The notes below the pieces were generated by a model that worked only from the letters and a program-made list of their open reading frames with translations, did not search any database and was not told the DNA's origin. Positions 23,574-34,699 of a stretch of DNA of 64,000 nt are shown here, piece by piece. The stretch is from positions 79,006,218-79,070,217 of the forward strand of contig OX419755.1 of NCBI GenBank assembly GCA_948567375.1, given 5' to 3'. The position numbers and the translations under genes are program-made. Position 1 is the stretch's first letter. Each line of letters starts with the position of its first letter. The stretch is from Lunularia cruciata. Taxonomy: Eukaryota; Streptophyta; Marchantiopsida; Lunulariales; Lunulariaceae.

Positions 23574-25446
23574 AGAACATGTTCTTTTGTATTAAAAATA
23601 TCCTTTATGATAAGCACCAAGTGTTCTCTTATTCTTCTTCATGATCTAGTATTGTTTGGATAATGTTAAGCACTAGTATTGTTCCTATGAAAGAACTTGT
23701 TTTTATCTACAATGTAGTATTTTGTGAATTCCATTTAGTATTTACAATTTAGTATTCCAAGTTTGCTATCAAATTGGTTGCTGCCTATTCATGCCATGGT
23801 TGATCCATTGACACTTGAAGTGGATGCTAGAAGGCATTGGCTGATGCATGGTGTGAATGGAAAGGCATTGGTTGGTAGGCTAACACTAGTTGATGCTTTG
23901 CATGGATGGAAAAGGCACAAGTAGACATTGGTTGCCGCTCGGTGAAGATGGAAAAGGGTTTCCAATTTAAGGTTGGTGCTTGTTGCCGCCCGGTGTGGTG
24001 TTTAGGTTTAGGACAAAAAGTTCCAACCCGTTCTCAAGGCAAGGTTTGGGTGCACTAGTTGAGAACATGTTGTGTTGCATGTCATTGTTGGTTGCCGCTT
24101 AGAATTTGGTATATTTTTTAGACTTTGGGTTCTTTTGTGGTGAAATGTGATTTTTTCCCAACAAAATATAGATTTAGGATTTCATCTGAGTGGTTATATA
24201 AACTCACACCTATTGCAAAGAAGTTACCATTTCTCACATTCTTGGAGAGCAATTTGGATTTTGAAGGAGGAAGGCAACTCTATTTTTCAAGGAACAAACT
24301 TGTGTTTGAAGATGAAACAATGTCCAGTTTTTGAAGGAGGATTGCCATTCAAAGGTATGTGCCATTCAAGAGAGCACCTTAAAAGTAGAAAGAAAGTAGA
24401 AGAAGAAGTGCAATTCAAGAGGGATCAGGAGTGACTTGTTGCTATTCAAGATCAGGAGTGCCATTTAGGAGCAAAAGGTAGTGCTATTTAGGAGGGGTTT
24501 GAGAGAGAAAGGTTGGCAGGAAAGAGTGAGAGGAATTTCTTTTTGAAAGAGATCAAGTGTTGAGAGGAAAGCAAGTTTAGAAGTGAAGTCAAAGATTTCC
24601 CATGGCAGAAATTTGTGGTTAAGAGAAGATTGTTAATGGTGAAGATATGATCAATACTCAAAAAGGAGATTGGTTGATTGGTTTTCACACAATTTAACAC
24701 CTAGTTACCTTCATAAATTGGTCTTGGATGGATAAACACCAAGTTCAAATTGCTACTGTTGGAATTGAGGTTGATATTGATGTTCTTGGCCTAAAAATAA
24801 CCCTTGGGCTACACTACCTTTGGCCAAATATAAGTTTTTCTCACATTCTCCTCTTTTTCTCACTTTTTGAACCCCATTTGAGTTTTTTCCTTATGTTTTT
24901 GAGTCAAATCAGTGCTTATGGGCGTCACTTGGCACCAACCTGTGTCACTTGCCCTATCCCATAGCATGTGCAAGCATCTTCTAGTGGTGCTTGGCTTTTC
25001 CAGTAGCATCTCTGGGTGTCACACCGCCTTAAACCATAAAACCTTGCATTGGTCACCCAATGCCTTTTCTTGTCCCATAGCATTGATGTGCACAACCAAG
25101 TGTCTTCCAATTTTTTCCTCTTTGCTTGCCTTATCCTACAATGTTAGTGGACAACTTTCAATGATGTCAAGCATTGTTCCTTTGTCCCTCAAGGCCCTAG
25201 GGTGACTTTCAACTATGTCCCATGATATTTTCATTGTCTGGGAGTGTTACCGGGCGGCATCTAGCAACTTCTTTGATGAACTTACATGCTTACACTTGTT
25301 TTTTGGAGACTTTTCCAAGTACTTACATGTATAGAGTTTGTGCATTCTTGGGAAGAATTTTGCATAAGGTTAGGTAAAGGGAGGTAGTTTCCATTGACAA
25401 TGGTTATAATTCAAGATGTACTTGTAATGCTAAGAGTGAGGCACCA
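23574..25446. other. AT-rich sequence without recognised gene
   Basis: Contains recurring phrases such as ggttgccgc(t/c)cggtg (about 23930-23995) and a related gttaccgggcggcatc at about 25247, which suggests an old dispersed repeat. Open frames at 24125-24434 and 24728-25205 have no recognisable domain. Confidence 0.35.
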
Positions 25447-25893
25447 AGAAGGAGGACAATTCCTTACACAACTATTTCAGATTGGTTTCCATAAAGAGAC
25501 ATGGTTGCAAAGAGGTATTTGGCAAGGCAATGTGTGTATCTTGCATTTAGGGCTTTCTTCCATATGATGGGTGCACTTGCGGCACCAACTATTCAGCCCA
25601 ATTGTACATGGGCATTTGGTTCTCCACACCAAAACAAAGTTGAGGAGATTTAGTATGGAGGATTACAATTGGGGAGAGTTAGCATTTTGAGCTATCATTA
25701 CAAAGGTAGAGAGTTTGTAGAGCCAATTGAGGAGACCTAAGAGGCACAAGGCCGGTTTAGAGTCACCTTCCTTGGGTAGATACTCACTCACCACTTTGTG
25801 GAGAGAGGTTATATCCTTGAGGAGGAAGTGTCCTACTTGAGTGAGGGAGAGGAGGAGATTATATGTGATGGAGAGGATGAGGATGGTGAGTGA
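25447..25893 (+). pseudogene. Unknown decayed ORF with acidic tail
   Basis: A single continuous frame of 149 codons interrupted by only four stops. Visible segments: RRRTIPYTTISDWFP, AKRYLARQCVYLAFRAFFHM, CTWAFGSPHQNKVEEI, ILTHHFVERGYILEEEVSYL, and an acidic tail EGEEEIICDGEDEDGE before the TGA at 25891. The four internal stops (TAA, TAG, TAA, TAG) could each derive from Gln or Trp codons by one transition. I recognise no family. It may be part of an old transposon gene. Confidence 0.35.
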
Positions 25894-26309
25894 ACAATTA
25901 GATAGTTTGAGAGTATTGAGTTTTGGCATATTTTATATGTTTTCATTGCTGGAAAACATACAAAGTATTTATTGTAAACACCATTATTGGATTTAATAAA
26001 TAAGTTAATTTTACATGCCTAAATCAATGAACTTGTGTATTTATTTGATTGAAAGTTAGTTTTACTTGATGAATGACTTTATGTACCTATTGTGAACAAT
26101 TGTTCAATAGATTTGTGTTGAGACACATGACTTACCAATAGTGAGGTTGGGGAGTGATAGTTTCTTGAGAGAGTTCCTTATACATCTTCATCCTTTGAGA
26201 TAGTTCCTTCTCCCTCTTCTTCCACTTTCCATCCTTGGAGAGTGTACCTCACTCCTTGCATCCAAGAGTCCCTTCCCCCTCTTGTTTTTTTGACATAGAA
26301 AGTGTATAA
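25894..26309. other. AT-rich spacer
   Basis: No gene or repeat recognised between the decayed ORF and the coiled-coil repeat ORF. Confidence 0.4.
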
Positions 26310-26380
26310 GATGATTGTGCCCAAGCGGCTGAGGAGCAAGAGAGACTTCTTCTTGAGCAGGAGAGTAGATTGGAGAGTTG

Positions 26381-26382
<2 letters not shown>

Positions 26383-26474
<92 letters not shown>
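26383..26474. repeat. (GA)46 microsatellite
   Basis: 92 bp of uninterrupted GA. It replaces the gaggagcaagagaga end of one 51-bp minisatellite unit, so it looks like an expansion born from the purine-rich unit itself. It keeps the reading frame. Confidence 0.95.
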
Positions 26475-26477
<3 letters not shown>

Positions 26478-26692
26478 GTGCTTGAAGGCAAGAGTAGATT
26501 GTAGAGTGTAGAGGAGCAAGAGAGATTAGTGCTTGAGTGCGAGGGTAGATTAGAGAGTATAGAGGAGCAAGAGAGATTAGTGATTCAGTGTGAGAGTAGA
26601 TTGGAGAATGTAGAGGAGCAAGAGAGATTAGTGCTTGAGCATGAGAATAGATTGGAGAGCTTGGAGAAGCAAGATAGATTATTGTTTGAGAG
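26475..26692 (+). repeat. 51-bp minisatellite (4 units plus partial)
   Basis: Units start at 26475, 26526, 26577 and 26628, each beginning ttagtg(c/a)tt and ending gagcaagagaga or close to it. A partial fifth unit starts near 26679, and a unit interrupted by the GA tract lies at about 26340-26385. Length is exactly 51 bp (17 codons), which preserves frame. Confidence 0.92.
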
Positions 26693-26700
26693 AGAGACTC

Positions 26701-27112
26701 TATAACAATATAGAGTTTAGCGACAAAGTTAGTCAGGCTTAAGAAGTAGCACATAAGACAAATTAGCCTCGAATATTCTGGAAGTATCTAGGAAGCTTCT
26801 TGGGAAGCTTCTTGGCTAGCTTAGCTTGCACCTCAAGTAAGGAGCTTCTAGAAGCTTCCAACTAGCTTAGCTTGCACGCCAAGTAGGCGGCTTCTAGAAG
26901 GAAGCTTGTTGAGAAGCTTCCTAGTTAACTTGGCTTGCACTCTAAGAAAGTGGCTTGAAGAAGCTTCTTGAGAAGCTTCTCAAGGGTCTTGTATGCTACC
27001 TATAAATACCAAAGCCAAAGCTCATGCTAGGCATTTGGAGTTTTCCCATATTCAAGTGTCCCAATGTGAGTTTCCATTCTCATATTTCTCTCCTTGGTCT
27101 TGGTCTTTTACA
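26701..27112 (+). repeat. 5' LTR of element E
   Basis: Starts TATAACAATATAG (TG mutated to TA) and ends GGTCTTTTACA. Contains TATAAATACC at about 27000 and TTCTAGAAGCTTC / GAAGCTTC blocks at about 26845-26980. Confidence 0.93.
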
Positions 27113-27113
27113 T

Positions 27114-27125
27114 TGGTATTAGAGC
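27114..27125 (+). other. Primer-binding site, element E
   Basis: TGGTATTAGAGC, one base from the initiator Met-tRNA complement, one base after the LTR end. Confidence 0.88.
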
Positions 27126-27383
27126 AGGAATGGGATGGATGGAATTTATGGAACACCAAATCCACTTTTGCAAAACCATTGGGATTTTCATGTCTAGATA
27201 TTACCCAAGCACCGCTTCACACAATTCATCACCTCATGCTTTGGGCAGGATTTTCTACATATGATCACCGTGTCTGAGGAACCCTTGATACTTTTGGTTG
27301 TCACTTATGGAGAAAGGTGGATATGATGTATCTATGTGTTAATCGATTATATAAATTGAGAGTTGTAGGATAGAGTAGTAGCT

Positions 27384-28289
27384 ATGGCGGCAATACCGGA
27401 TGTTATCCATGTGATGCAACAACAAATTGAGCACATTACTCGATTGTTGGATAATCGAGACCAACAACAACAAGAACATATAGAGAGAGTGCCAGTCCAA
27501 GATGGAGAAGATTGTATTCAATTTCCAAAACCCAAGGTGTTTGAAGGCAAGAATCTTCTGAGCATAGTGGAGAATTTTGTGTTTGATTGCAAACGTTACT
27601 TCAAAGCTACCAATCTTCAAGATGAACAAAAACAGATTCTCTTGGCTTCTAGCCAATTGGATGGTGTGGCAAAAATTTGGTGGTGATTCTGAGTGGAGCA
27701 AGTTGAATGATAGATTGTTGCACCAATCTTGACATGGACAGAATTCAAGGATGCAATACTTGGTCAATTTCAAAGTATAAATGCCACCCTAGCTGCACAA
27801 GATAAATTGGCGGAGTTGAAGCAGATTGGCTTAGTAAGAGACTACATCACACAATTTCAAAACATCATCATGCAAATTCTAGATATACAAGAAGGAGAAG
27901 TTCTAGATCAATTTGTGCAAGGATTGAAGTCATAAACCAAATTGGAGGTGACCATGCAAGAACCACAAAACATAGAAGAAGACATGCAATTAGCTAAGCA
28001 CTTTGATTCCTTGGTTACGACACCTTGGTATCGACCTCAACTTACACCAAGCTTCCTAGTACAATACACACAGGTGGACAAACCAGCACCAATGGAGATT
28101 GATGCTATCCAACGGAGTCCACTTGGTGCAACAAATAGAGAAAGATTGTGACAAAATGGAGGTTGTTTTTATTGTTGCCAAGTTGGACATCACATTGCTG
28201 AATGTCCACTTAGGAATAGGCAACCTTGACAAGTTGCCCAGATGGAGTTTGTGGAACCAAATAATCAAGGAAACAAAGAATCCCAATAG
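27384..28289 (+). pseudogene. Element E gag
   Basis: ATG at 27384 and the conserved UAG at 28287-28289 are in frame (302 codons including the stop). The order is a coiled N-terminus (MQQQIEHITRLLDNRDQQQQ), capsid-like ENFVFDCKRYFKATNLQDEQ, then FYCCQVGHHIAEC, a zinc knuckle whose first Cys (GGCFYC) is present. Internal stops include a TGA after the WW pair (27684) and a TAA at 27933. The product would be the RNA-binding structural protein. Confidence 0.85.
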
Positions 28290-28313
28290 GAGATTTTGAG
28301 CCACCTACTGGGA
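28268..28313 (+). promoter_or_regulatory. Candidate -1 frameshift signal, element E
   Basis: AGGAAAC at 28268-28274, 6-nt spacer, TCCCAATAGG at 28281-28290, 13-nt loop, CCTACTGGGA at 28304-28313. One A-C mismatch breaks the stem at the pair that covaries in other copies. Pol is in the -1 frame and open from here (28316 onward is in that frame). Confidence 0.55.
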
Positions 28314-31300
28314 GCTTGATTAGTTCCAATGGGATTGAAGGCTCGACCTATGCAAGTTTGCTTCACTTGCAAGGTATGACATCTAATCAAGGTTGTAGGA
28401 TTTTGGTTGATTTTGGAAGTTCAGAGACTTGCATGTCTATGCAAGTAGCAAAGGAATTGGGTATTCCTATCAAGCCAATAATTAGAAGTAGTTTGATGAT
28501 GGCGGATGGTAGAGAGGGTTCTGCATTCCGCACCTTGCATCCTGTTACCTTCAAGATTGGGAAGGAGTATTTGGTTTGTAGTGGAGTGTATGAGGTTTGT
28601 AGTGGCACCTCTATACATGATATCATTTTGGGTCTACCTTGGCTTGAATGTCATAAGGTTCAATTCAATTGGACCCGACGCCAAATTTAAGTACAACACC
28701 AAGGTAAGAATTTACAATTAGGTTGTTTGGCACCTCTGAGTAAGACACCAAAGAATAGTCAGTCCCAAGATGGGAAGTTTGTCGAGAAGGTAGCCATAGA
28801 GCAAACCTTGAAGGGAGTGGAGTCCCAAGATGGGAAGTTTGCCAAGAAGGCAACCATGGAGCAAGCTTGGAAGACACATGAGTTCTTGGAAGGGAAGTTG
28901 GTTAGTAAAGCAAACATAGAGCAAGCTTTGGAGGAAGATAAGTCTGTATTCATGGTGTAGATCAAGCCGATTGCACAAGAACAATCGGAGGAGGGCCAAG
29001 AGCCTCATCAAGCAATGGTTGATCGGATAGTTCAGGAGTTGCAGACGTGTTTCCGGATGATCAGTCAAAGGGATTACCCTCTGATTGTGGTATGCCCTTC
29101 AAGATCAAGTTATTGTACTCTAGTGAGTAGACCAATCTATCGGCTCTCACCAAAGGAGTTGGAGGAGTTGCAAACAACACTTATAGAGTTGTTGGAGAAG
29201 GATTTCATACAACATAGTACCTCTCCTTGGGGAGCACGGGTACTATTTGTTCCAAAGAAGGATGGAGGACTTCATTTTTGTATTGATTAGCATAGGCTCA
29301 ATAAGCAAACCGTGAAGAATGTCTATCCCTTGCCTTGGATCGATGACTTGCTTGATCAACTAAGTGGAGCACGCTACTTTTCCAAGTTGGATCTTCACAA
29401 CGGCTATTGGCAAATTCCTATTGATAGAGAGGATGTGCAAAAGACTTCCTTTTGTAGAAGGTATGGGCATTTTGAGTAGAGAGTTCTACCTTAAGGACTT
29501 ACTAATGCTCCAACAGTCTTCATGTATTAGATGCATTGGGTGTTGGATGGACTATTGGATTGGTCCGTGGTGGTGTTCTTGGATGATATCTTAATTTATA
29601 GTAAGACAGAGGTAGAACACGTGAATCATGTGCAAGAAGTCCTAAGACAATTACGACAATGGAAATTTTATTGCAAGAAGTCAAAGTGTACCTTTTGGCA
29701 AAAGGAGATTACCTTCTTGGGTCATAAGATCTCATCAGAGGGGATCAAGATGGAAGAAGAGAAAATCAAGGGCATTACTGATTGGCCTACCCCAAAGAAT
29801 GCTATAGAAGTATGGGCATTCAATGGATTGACCAGTTTTTACCAACGGTTCATTCATTATTATGCTCATGTGGTTGCACCATTGACTGATCTCTTGAGAA
29901 AGAACTCGAGCTTCCAGTGGACCACCAAGCATGAAGAAGCATTCCAAAAGTTAAAGCATATGGTTTCTTCAAGATCCATTCTTCAATCATATGATCCTCA
30001 ACTACCCTGTGTGGTTGATTTTGATGCTTCTAACTTTGCAATTGGAGCCGTGCTGCAACAAGAATTCCCATATGAACTCCATCCCATTGCCTTTGTGTCT
30101 TGGCAACTCAATATGGATGAACGAAACTACTCTGCTCGAGATCAAGAACAACTTGCAATGGTATACGCCACCAAGGTATGGAGGCATTACCTCTCGGGGA
30201 AACAAGTGATCATGCGAATTGATCACAAACCATTGTTGCATACCTTACACTTGAAACACATGAAGAGTCAACATCATCGATAGGAGGAACAACTCCAACT
30301 TTATGACATCAAACTTGAGTACAAACCAGGTCGGTTCCATGTCATCCTTGATGCTTTATCAAAATGACCTGATTTGAAGTCTCTTCCTCTCATCATAGCA
30401 GCAATTTCAATGTTGTCAGTTGACTCCAAGGTCCAAAACAAGTTCAGTCAACTCTACACCAAGATCCCTTCTTCCAAATGGTACATAGTCACCTTACGGC
30501 ACGCAATAAGGAGTACAACACCTTCTCCATCAAGGAGGTCCTTTTATTCCATGAGAACCAGATCTATGTTCCAGCTAAAGGTGATCTTTGACTTGTGCGC
30601 CTTCAAGAAGCCCATGATTTACCCATCATTGATCATATGGGTGTGGACAAGACCTTGGGTACCCTCCAACATCAATGGTGGTGGCCCAACATGACACAAG
30701 ATGTTCAAGAATTTATCCGATTGTGTGAGAGCTGCCAACGTAACAAGGCTAGCAACCAAAAGCCGCGTGGACTCCTTCAACCACTCGCCGTTCAAGCCGC
30801 TTGCTGGGAGCATGTGAGCTTGGATCTCATCACATCCTTGCCAAAGACAAAACAAGGACACACCGCAATTGTGGTGTTTGTGGATAAGCTTAGTAAGCAA
30901 ATCCACTTGGGACTAACCTGTGATACCGTGGATACTCCAACCTTAGCGCAAATCTACTTCAACAATGTCTTCAAACATCATGGGATGCCACATGTACTCA
31001 TCTCTGACCGTGATCCTCAATTTACCTTGAAGTTTTGGCAAACACTCTTTCAAATACTTGACACCAAGCTTGCTTTATCCACAGCCTATCATCCTTAAAC
31101 TGATGGACAAACCGAACGTGCAAACCGTACATTGAAGGATATGTTGCGTGCGTTTGTCAACGTCCACCATACCAATTGGGATGAATGTCTTGAAACTGCA
31201 GAATTTGCCTACAACAATTCCAAACATGCAAGCACTGGATTTCTCCTTTCTTTCTCAATTTTGACCAAGATCTCTTTGTTCCGGATTCTCTTCTTGCTCT

Positions 31301-31913
31301 CCCTCCATCTCAAGTTCCTCATACTTCCACATTCTTGACCACTATATCTCAATCTCTCCAACAAGCCAAGTCTAACCTCCTTGTTGCTTAGAATCGCCAA
31401 AAACAATATGCGGACCACCATCATCATGATCTCACCTTTGAAGTTGGTGATAAAGTCATGCTATCCTCTAGTAACCCTTCCTCTCCCACTTGATACCCAA
31501 GTTTGTAAACTTGCCCCTAATTGGATAGGACACTTTGATATCACCCAAATTGTCTCTCCTATTGCTTATCAACTTGCCTTGCCTTGTCACATGCGTATCC
31601 ATCTTGTCTTTCATGTTTCCAAGTTGAAACCCTTTGTTCCTAACCCCTCTTCCTTTTCCTCTTGAGTCCAACCTCCTCCTCTTCCTGTCCCTATGAATGA
31701 TCATGAGGAGTACAAAGTTGATCGTATCCTTGTGCGTCGCCATATTCAACAAGGCCGTTGCCAACATACGGAGTACAAGGTCCTTTGGAAAGGGTATCTC
31801 CTTCATGATGCCACATGGGAACCTCTTTCTCACCTCCAGAATGCACAGATGGCCATCCAGGATTTTGAAGCTTCACTGGCGACGAAGACGTCACCAACTA
31901 GCGGCGGGGGAAT
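28290..31913 (+). pseudogene. Element E pol (PR, RT, RNase H, IN, chromodomain)
   Basis: Protease has ILVDFGSSETCMSM and [14 protein letters not shown] (28400-28660). Linker repeats are at about 28760-28960. RT has [30 protein letters not shown], then [11 protein letters not shown] (29140-29620). RNase H has VDFDASNFAIGAVL and then MRIDHKPLLHTL (30010-30260). Integrase has the HDLPIIDH...C..C zinc region (30610-30750), SLDLITSLPKTKQ (30815), ISDRDPQFTLKFW (30995) and [14 protein letters not shown] (31105). The C-terminus has HVSKLKPFVPNPSS (31610), then the chromodomain TEYKVLWKGYLLHDATWEPLS (31765-31830). Stops and shifts occur at, for example, 28690, 28958, 29288, 30283 and 31098. Confidence 0.9.
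28760..28960 (+). repeat. 60-bp in-frame linker repeats, element E
   Basis: Three 60-bp units coding [20 protein letters not shown] and relatives, between protease and RT. The last unit ends EEDKSVF, as in sister copies. Confidence 0.8.
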
Positions 31914-31914
31914 A

Positions 31915-32367
31915 TGTAACAATATGGAGTTTAGTGACAAAGTTAGTCAGGTTTACAAAGAAGCACATAAGACAAATTAGCCTAGAATATAATGGAAGTA
32001 TCTAGGAAACTTCTTGGGAAGCTTCCCAACTAGCTTAGATTGCACCTCAAGTAAGTAGCTTCTAGAAGGAAGCTTCTAGAAGCTTCCAACCAGCTTAGCT
32101 TGCACGCCAAGTAGGCGGCTTCTAGAAGGAAGCTTCTTGAGAAGCTTCTTGAGAAGCTTCCTAGTTAACTTGGCTTGCACTCTAAGAAAGTGGCTTGAGG
32201 AAGCTTCTTGAGAAGCTTCTCAAGGGTCTTGTATGCTACCTATAAATACCAAAGCCAAAGCTCATGCTAGGGTTTCCTCATACCTACATTCGGAGTTTTC
32301 CCATATTCAAGTGTTCCAACGTAAGTTTCCATTCTCCTATTTCTCTCCTCGGTCTCGGTCTTTTACA
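31915..32367 (+). repeat. 3' LTR of element E
   Basis: Preceded by the polypurine tract gcggcgggggaata. Starts TGTAACAATATGG and ends GGTCTTTTACA. Contains the tetrad GAAgcTTCtaGAAgcTTC at 32069-32086, a second block near 32120-32160, and TATAAATACC at about 32240. Confidence 0.94.
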
Positions 32368-32821
32368 GACTCCTTTGTGAGTAAGAGGATTCTCTTGCTA
32401 CAAAGGAGAGGATGCATCTAACCTTTACTACCTATGAGATGCAGAGAGAGCAAGGTTAGCTAACTTGGACTTGGATATCATAGGTGTTACTGCCATGGTT
32501 AAGGCCTACAAGGTCCAATTCCAAAAGCATGTACAAGAATTAGCATTTGCTATGGAGAGGTGCAAGAGTGCACATGTTCAAGTAGAGGAGGGTGAGAGTA
32601 GTCTTGCTCAAGTGAAAGCTTTTGTGGCTTATCTTGGACCAAGACTATATACTATTGCTCATTAGACCTATAGGGAGACACAAACCTAGATAGATGCCAC
32701 CCATGTGTTACCCCACAATGTTGTGACTCAAGAGATCTAGAAATTTGTTTCCCATTCCTTACCTCATAATGTGGTGACTCAAGAGACTCAAACTGAGTTT
32801 AGAGAGAGGCTTTGTCTGTAA
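32368..32821 (+). pseudogene. Coiled-coil ORF, right part
   Basis: The frame around 32430-32665 reads LANLDLDIIGVTAMVKAYK, then QELAFAMERCKSAHVQVEEG and AFVAYLGPRLYTIAH. It continues past a TAG with two copies of LPHNVVTQE before a TAA at 32821. Helical, charged composition and position directly after element E suggest it is the same broken gene as 26310-26700. The junction itself is shifted. Function unknown. Confidence 0.4.
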
Positions 32822-33336
32822 AGAGAGTACATTCCACATACTCTCTTCCCAAGATTCCTATAGAAGAAGATTATTGTTGTGGATGTTACTTGTTTGGCAT
32901 CCTTATTACTTCATGGTAGCACTTGTTATAGTGTGTGGGTTAACTTGATGATTAGGGATGGTTGGTGCCTTTACATAAAATTGGAGCCGTAGGGTGGGTA
33001 GTATGTCCTGGTGTTAGCCATTTCATTTAGTTTTGTTTGTTACGCTTTGAGGTTATCTTGTAGATAGATATTCCACCAGCTGGAGTTGAGCTGTTACTAC
33101 AAAGCATGTGGTAGTAGTCAAAACTCCCAAAGGAAGTTGACATCGGGTCTTGCCTCATGGTATGTTTTTGTTCTATAGATGTCTAACAAGATGAGTTTGG
33201 ACAGTTCATTTACTCACATCATATGTATCATATTTATTATTATTTGTTTATTTTCATTCTCAATTTCACTTTGTCTCACTTTCATACCTCATTTCACTAA
33301 ATTTAAATTATCTTAAATAACAAAAACTTTATTCAC
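32822..33336. other. AT-rich spacer
   Basis: No gene or clear repeat recognised. Confidence 0.4.
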
Positions 33337-33700
33337 TTATGTATGGGCATCAATTGTTGCCTAAGCGCACTATCCGCTAATAGCAAGTGCCAATATGCAC
33401 CTCTTTTATCCAATTGGGATCACTGTGCACCACCCTAAAACTTACAAATGCTCCAATACGTGCCACTCCACGACATTTTGCAACACCGGGCATTCTTTAG
33501 TCAAGCATCAACTCACTTATGTTTTGGTGTCAATGGGTACTTATGCGTGCTACCTGCTAATAATGGGTGCCATTGCATGCCTCACATACCCAATTGGCAT
33601 CATTGGGTGCCATCAAAAAACTTACACATGCTTTGGCATGCACCATCACACGACATTGTGCAATACCAAGTATTCTTCAACCGTCCATTAGCAAGCATCC
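33337..33700 (+). repeat. 180-bp tandem repeat, two diverged units
   Basis: Units start at 33337 and 33517 (ttatgt...gg(c/t)(a/g)tcaa). They share cgctaataG/ctgctaataa, ccaattgg(g/c)atca, aaaacttaca(a/c)atgct and cacgacatt(t/g)tgcaa blocks in the same order and spacing. The period of exactly 180 keeps a reading frame of 60 codons open across both (33395-33691), but I see no known domain. This size is within the range of plant satellite monomers. Confidence 0.65.
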
Positions 33701-34699
33701 TTGCATGAGCGGGCCATGGCAAGCAATAATGAGTAGCAATGTGCACCATGTCAAGGATTAGTTGGGAATGTGATGCTCTTTTGAGCTCTGACAAGCAACT
33801 CCATGTGGCACTTTTGTTCAATAGTTCAACGTGAGAAGTCCTTGTTCTAACAACCTTTAGAGATTACACAAAAATCTCAAATCTCACAAACTTAATCACA
33901 ATACATAGTTAATACATTAGTCAAAGATCCTCTTTGATTATAAACATACTTAGATTACATGGAAATGCCTCTGTGGTGGTATCATATTTGCTATCACTAG
34001 ACTATGAATTTGGAGTTGGATGCTTTGGCTTGAGACTACAACGTGTAGTAGAAGGCTTGATTTCATACCAAACTTAAGTTAACACTATGAAATATTGACA
34101 TATTTCCTCAAGAGATTTTCCTCCTTGCAAGAGACTCATTTTCATTTTATGAGTGCATTTTTATTCTAGACTCATCTCCTTGAACCTGTGTTTGTTTGCC
34201 CTAGCTTTGCTTTTATCAACACTTAATTTCTTCCGAATCTTGACTTTCATCTTCTTTGTCTCTAAACTAACACACTCAGCTTCTATTTTCATCAATGTTT
34301 TCTCTCTTTTCTTCATGTTGGTGGCTTCTAGTTCAACTAGTCATAACCTCTCCTAGATTCTATAGTGTTTGCCTTCAACATGGCGATTTTTGTTAAATCT
34401 TGAGACAATGACATACTAGGTGACGTTCTGAATACCTTACTTGCAGATGTTCCATCTTTCTCCTCTTTGGATCACGTTCTCCTTCTTTGTCAAGGAAAGC
34501 GCCCGCTAACATATCTCTTGTAGAAGCTAGTGGAGCTAGTGTAACAAAGGATGAGTCCTTGACTAGTGCAACAAATTAGGACTCCTCGGGTGATATGATT
34601 CTATTCTCCAAGCTTCCATGTAGACACAAGGTAACTTGGGTGTTAGGAAAAAATTGGGTGCACAAGTCCAAGAGCACCACCTCTAGAGGAGATGGGAAT
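33701..34699. other. Unassigned AT-rich sequence
   Basis: No clear gene. It may hold the downstream end of the decayed - strand ORF that starts near 35388. Confidence 0.35.

Larger units (their letters stand above)
26310..26700 (+). pseudogene. Coiled-coil ORF with 17-residue repeats, left part
   Basis: The + frame from 26310 codes EEQERLLLEQESRLES, then the (GA)46 tract reads in the same frame as alternating Glu-Arg. Four 17-residue units of the type RLVLECEGRLESIEEQE follow (26475-26678), ending in LLFERET. One TAG interrupts the first unit after the GA tract, and a TAA precedes 26310. Glu/Leu/Arg-rich repeats of this sort are expected to form long alpha-helices. Element E is inserted at 26701, and the probable continuation is at 32368-32821. 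No family recognised. The long Ser/Leu open frame on the opposite strand (26188-26754) is a shadow of this repeat. Confidence 0.5.
26701..32367 (+). mobile_element. Chromovirus copy E
   Basis: 5,667 bp in + orientation, flanked by the perfect duplication GACTC (26696-26700 and 32368-32372). LTRs at 26701-27112 (412 bp) and 31915-32367 (453 bp) differ by indels, including an extra block near the 3' LTR's TATA-proximal region. Internal order: PBS, gag, -1 junction, protease, linker repeats, RT, RNase H, integrase, chromodomain, polypurine tract. Several stops and shifts make it inactive, though the integrase catalytic Glu (TERAN) and zinc-knuckle cysteines are intact. Inserted into the coiled-coil ORF. 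Confidence 0.95.

Noticed and set aside
26188-26754. 188-codon Ser/Leu-rich frame on the - strand
   Set aside because: Produced by the GA tract and the 51-bp repeats; the + strand frame has coiled-coil character and a better explanation.
26993-27277. Recurrent open frame beginning MLPINTKA in several LTR copies (also near 10807, 48123 and 52089)
   Set aside because: Its ATG overlaps the TATA box of the LTR and it runs through the primer-binding site. It would not be in the transcript, and similarity among copies simply reflects LTR similarity.
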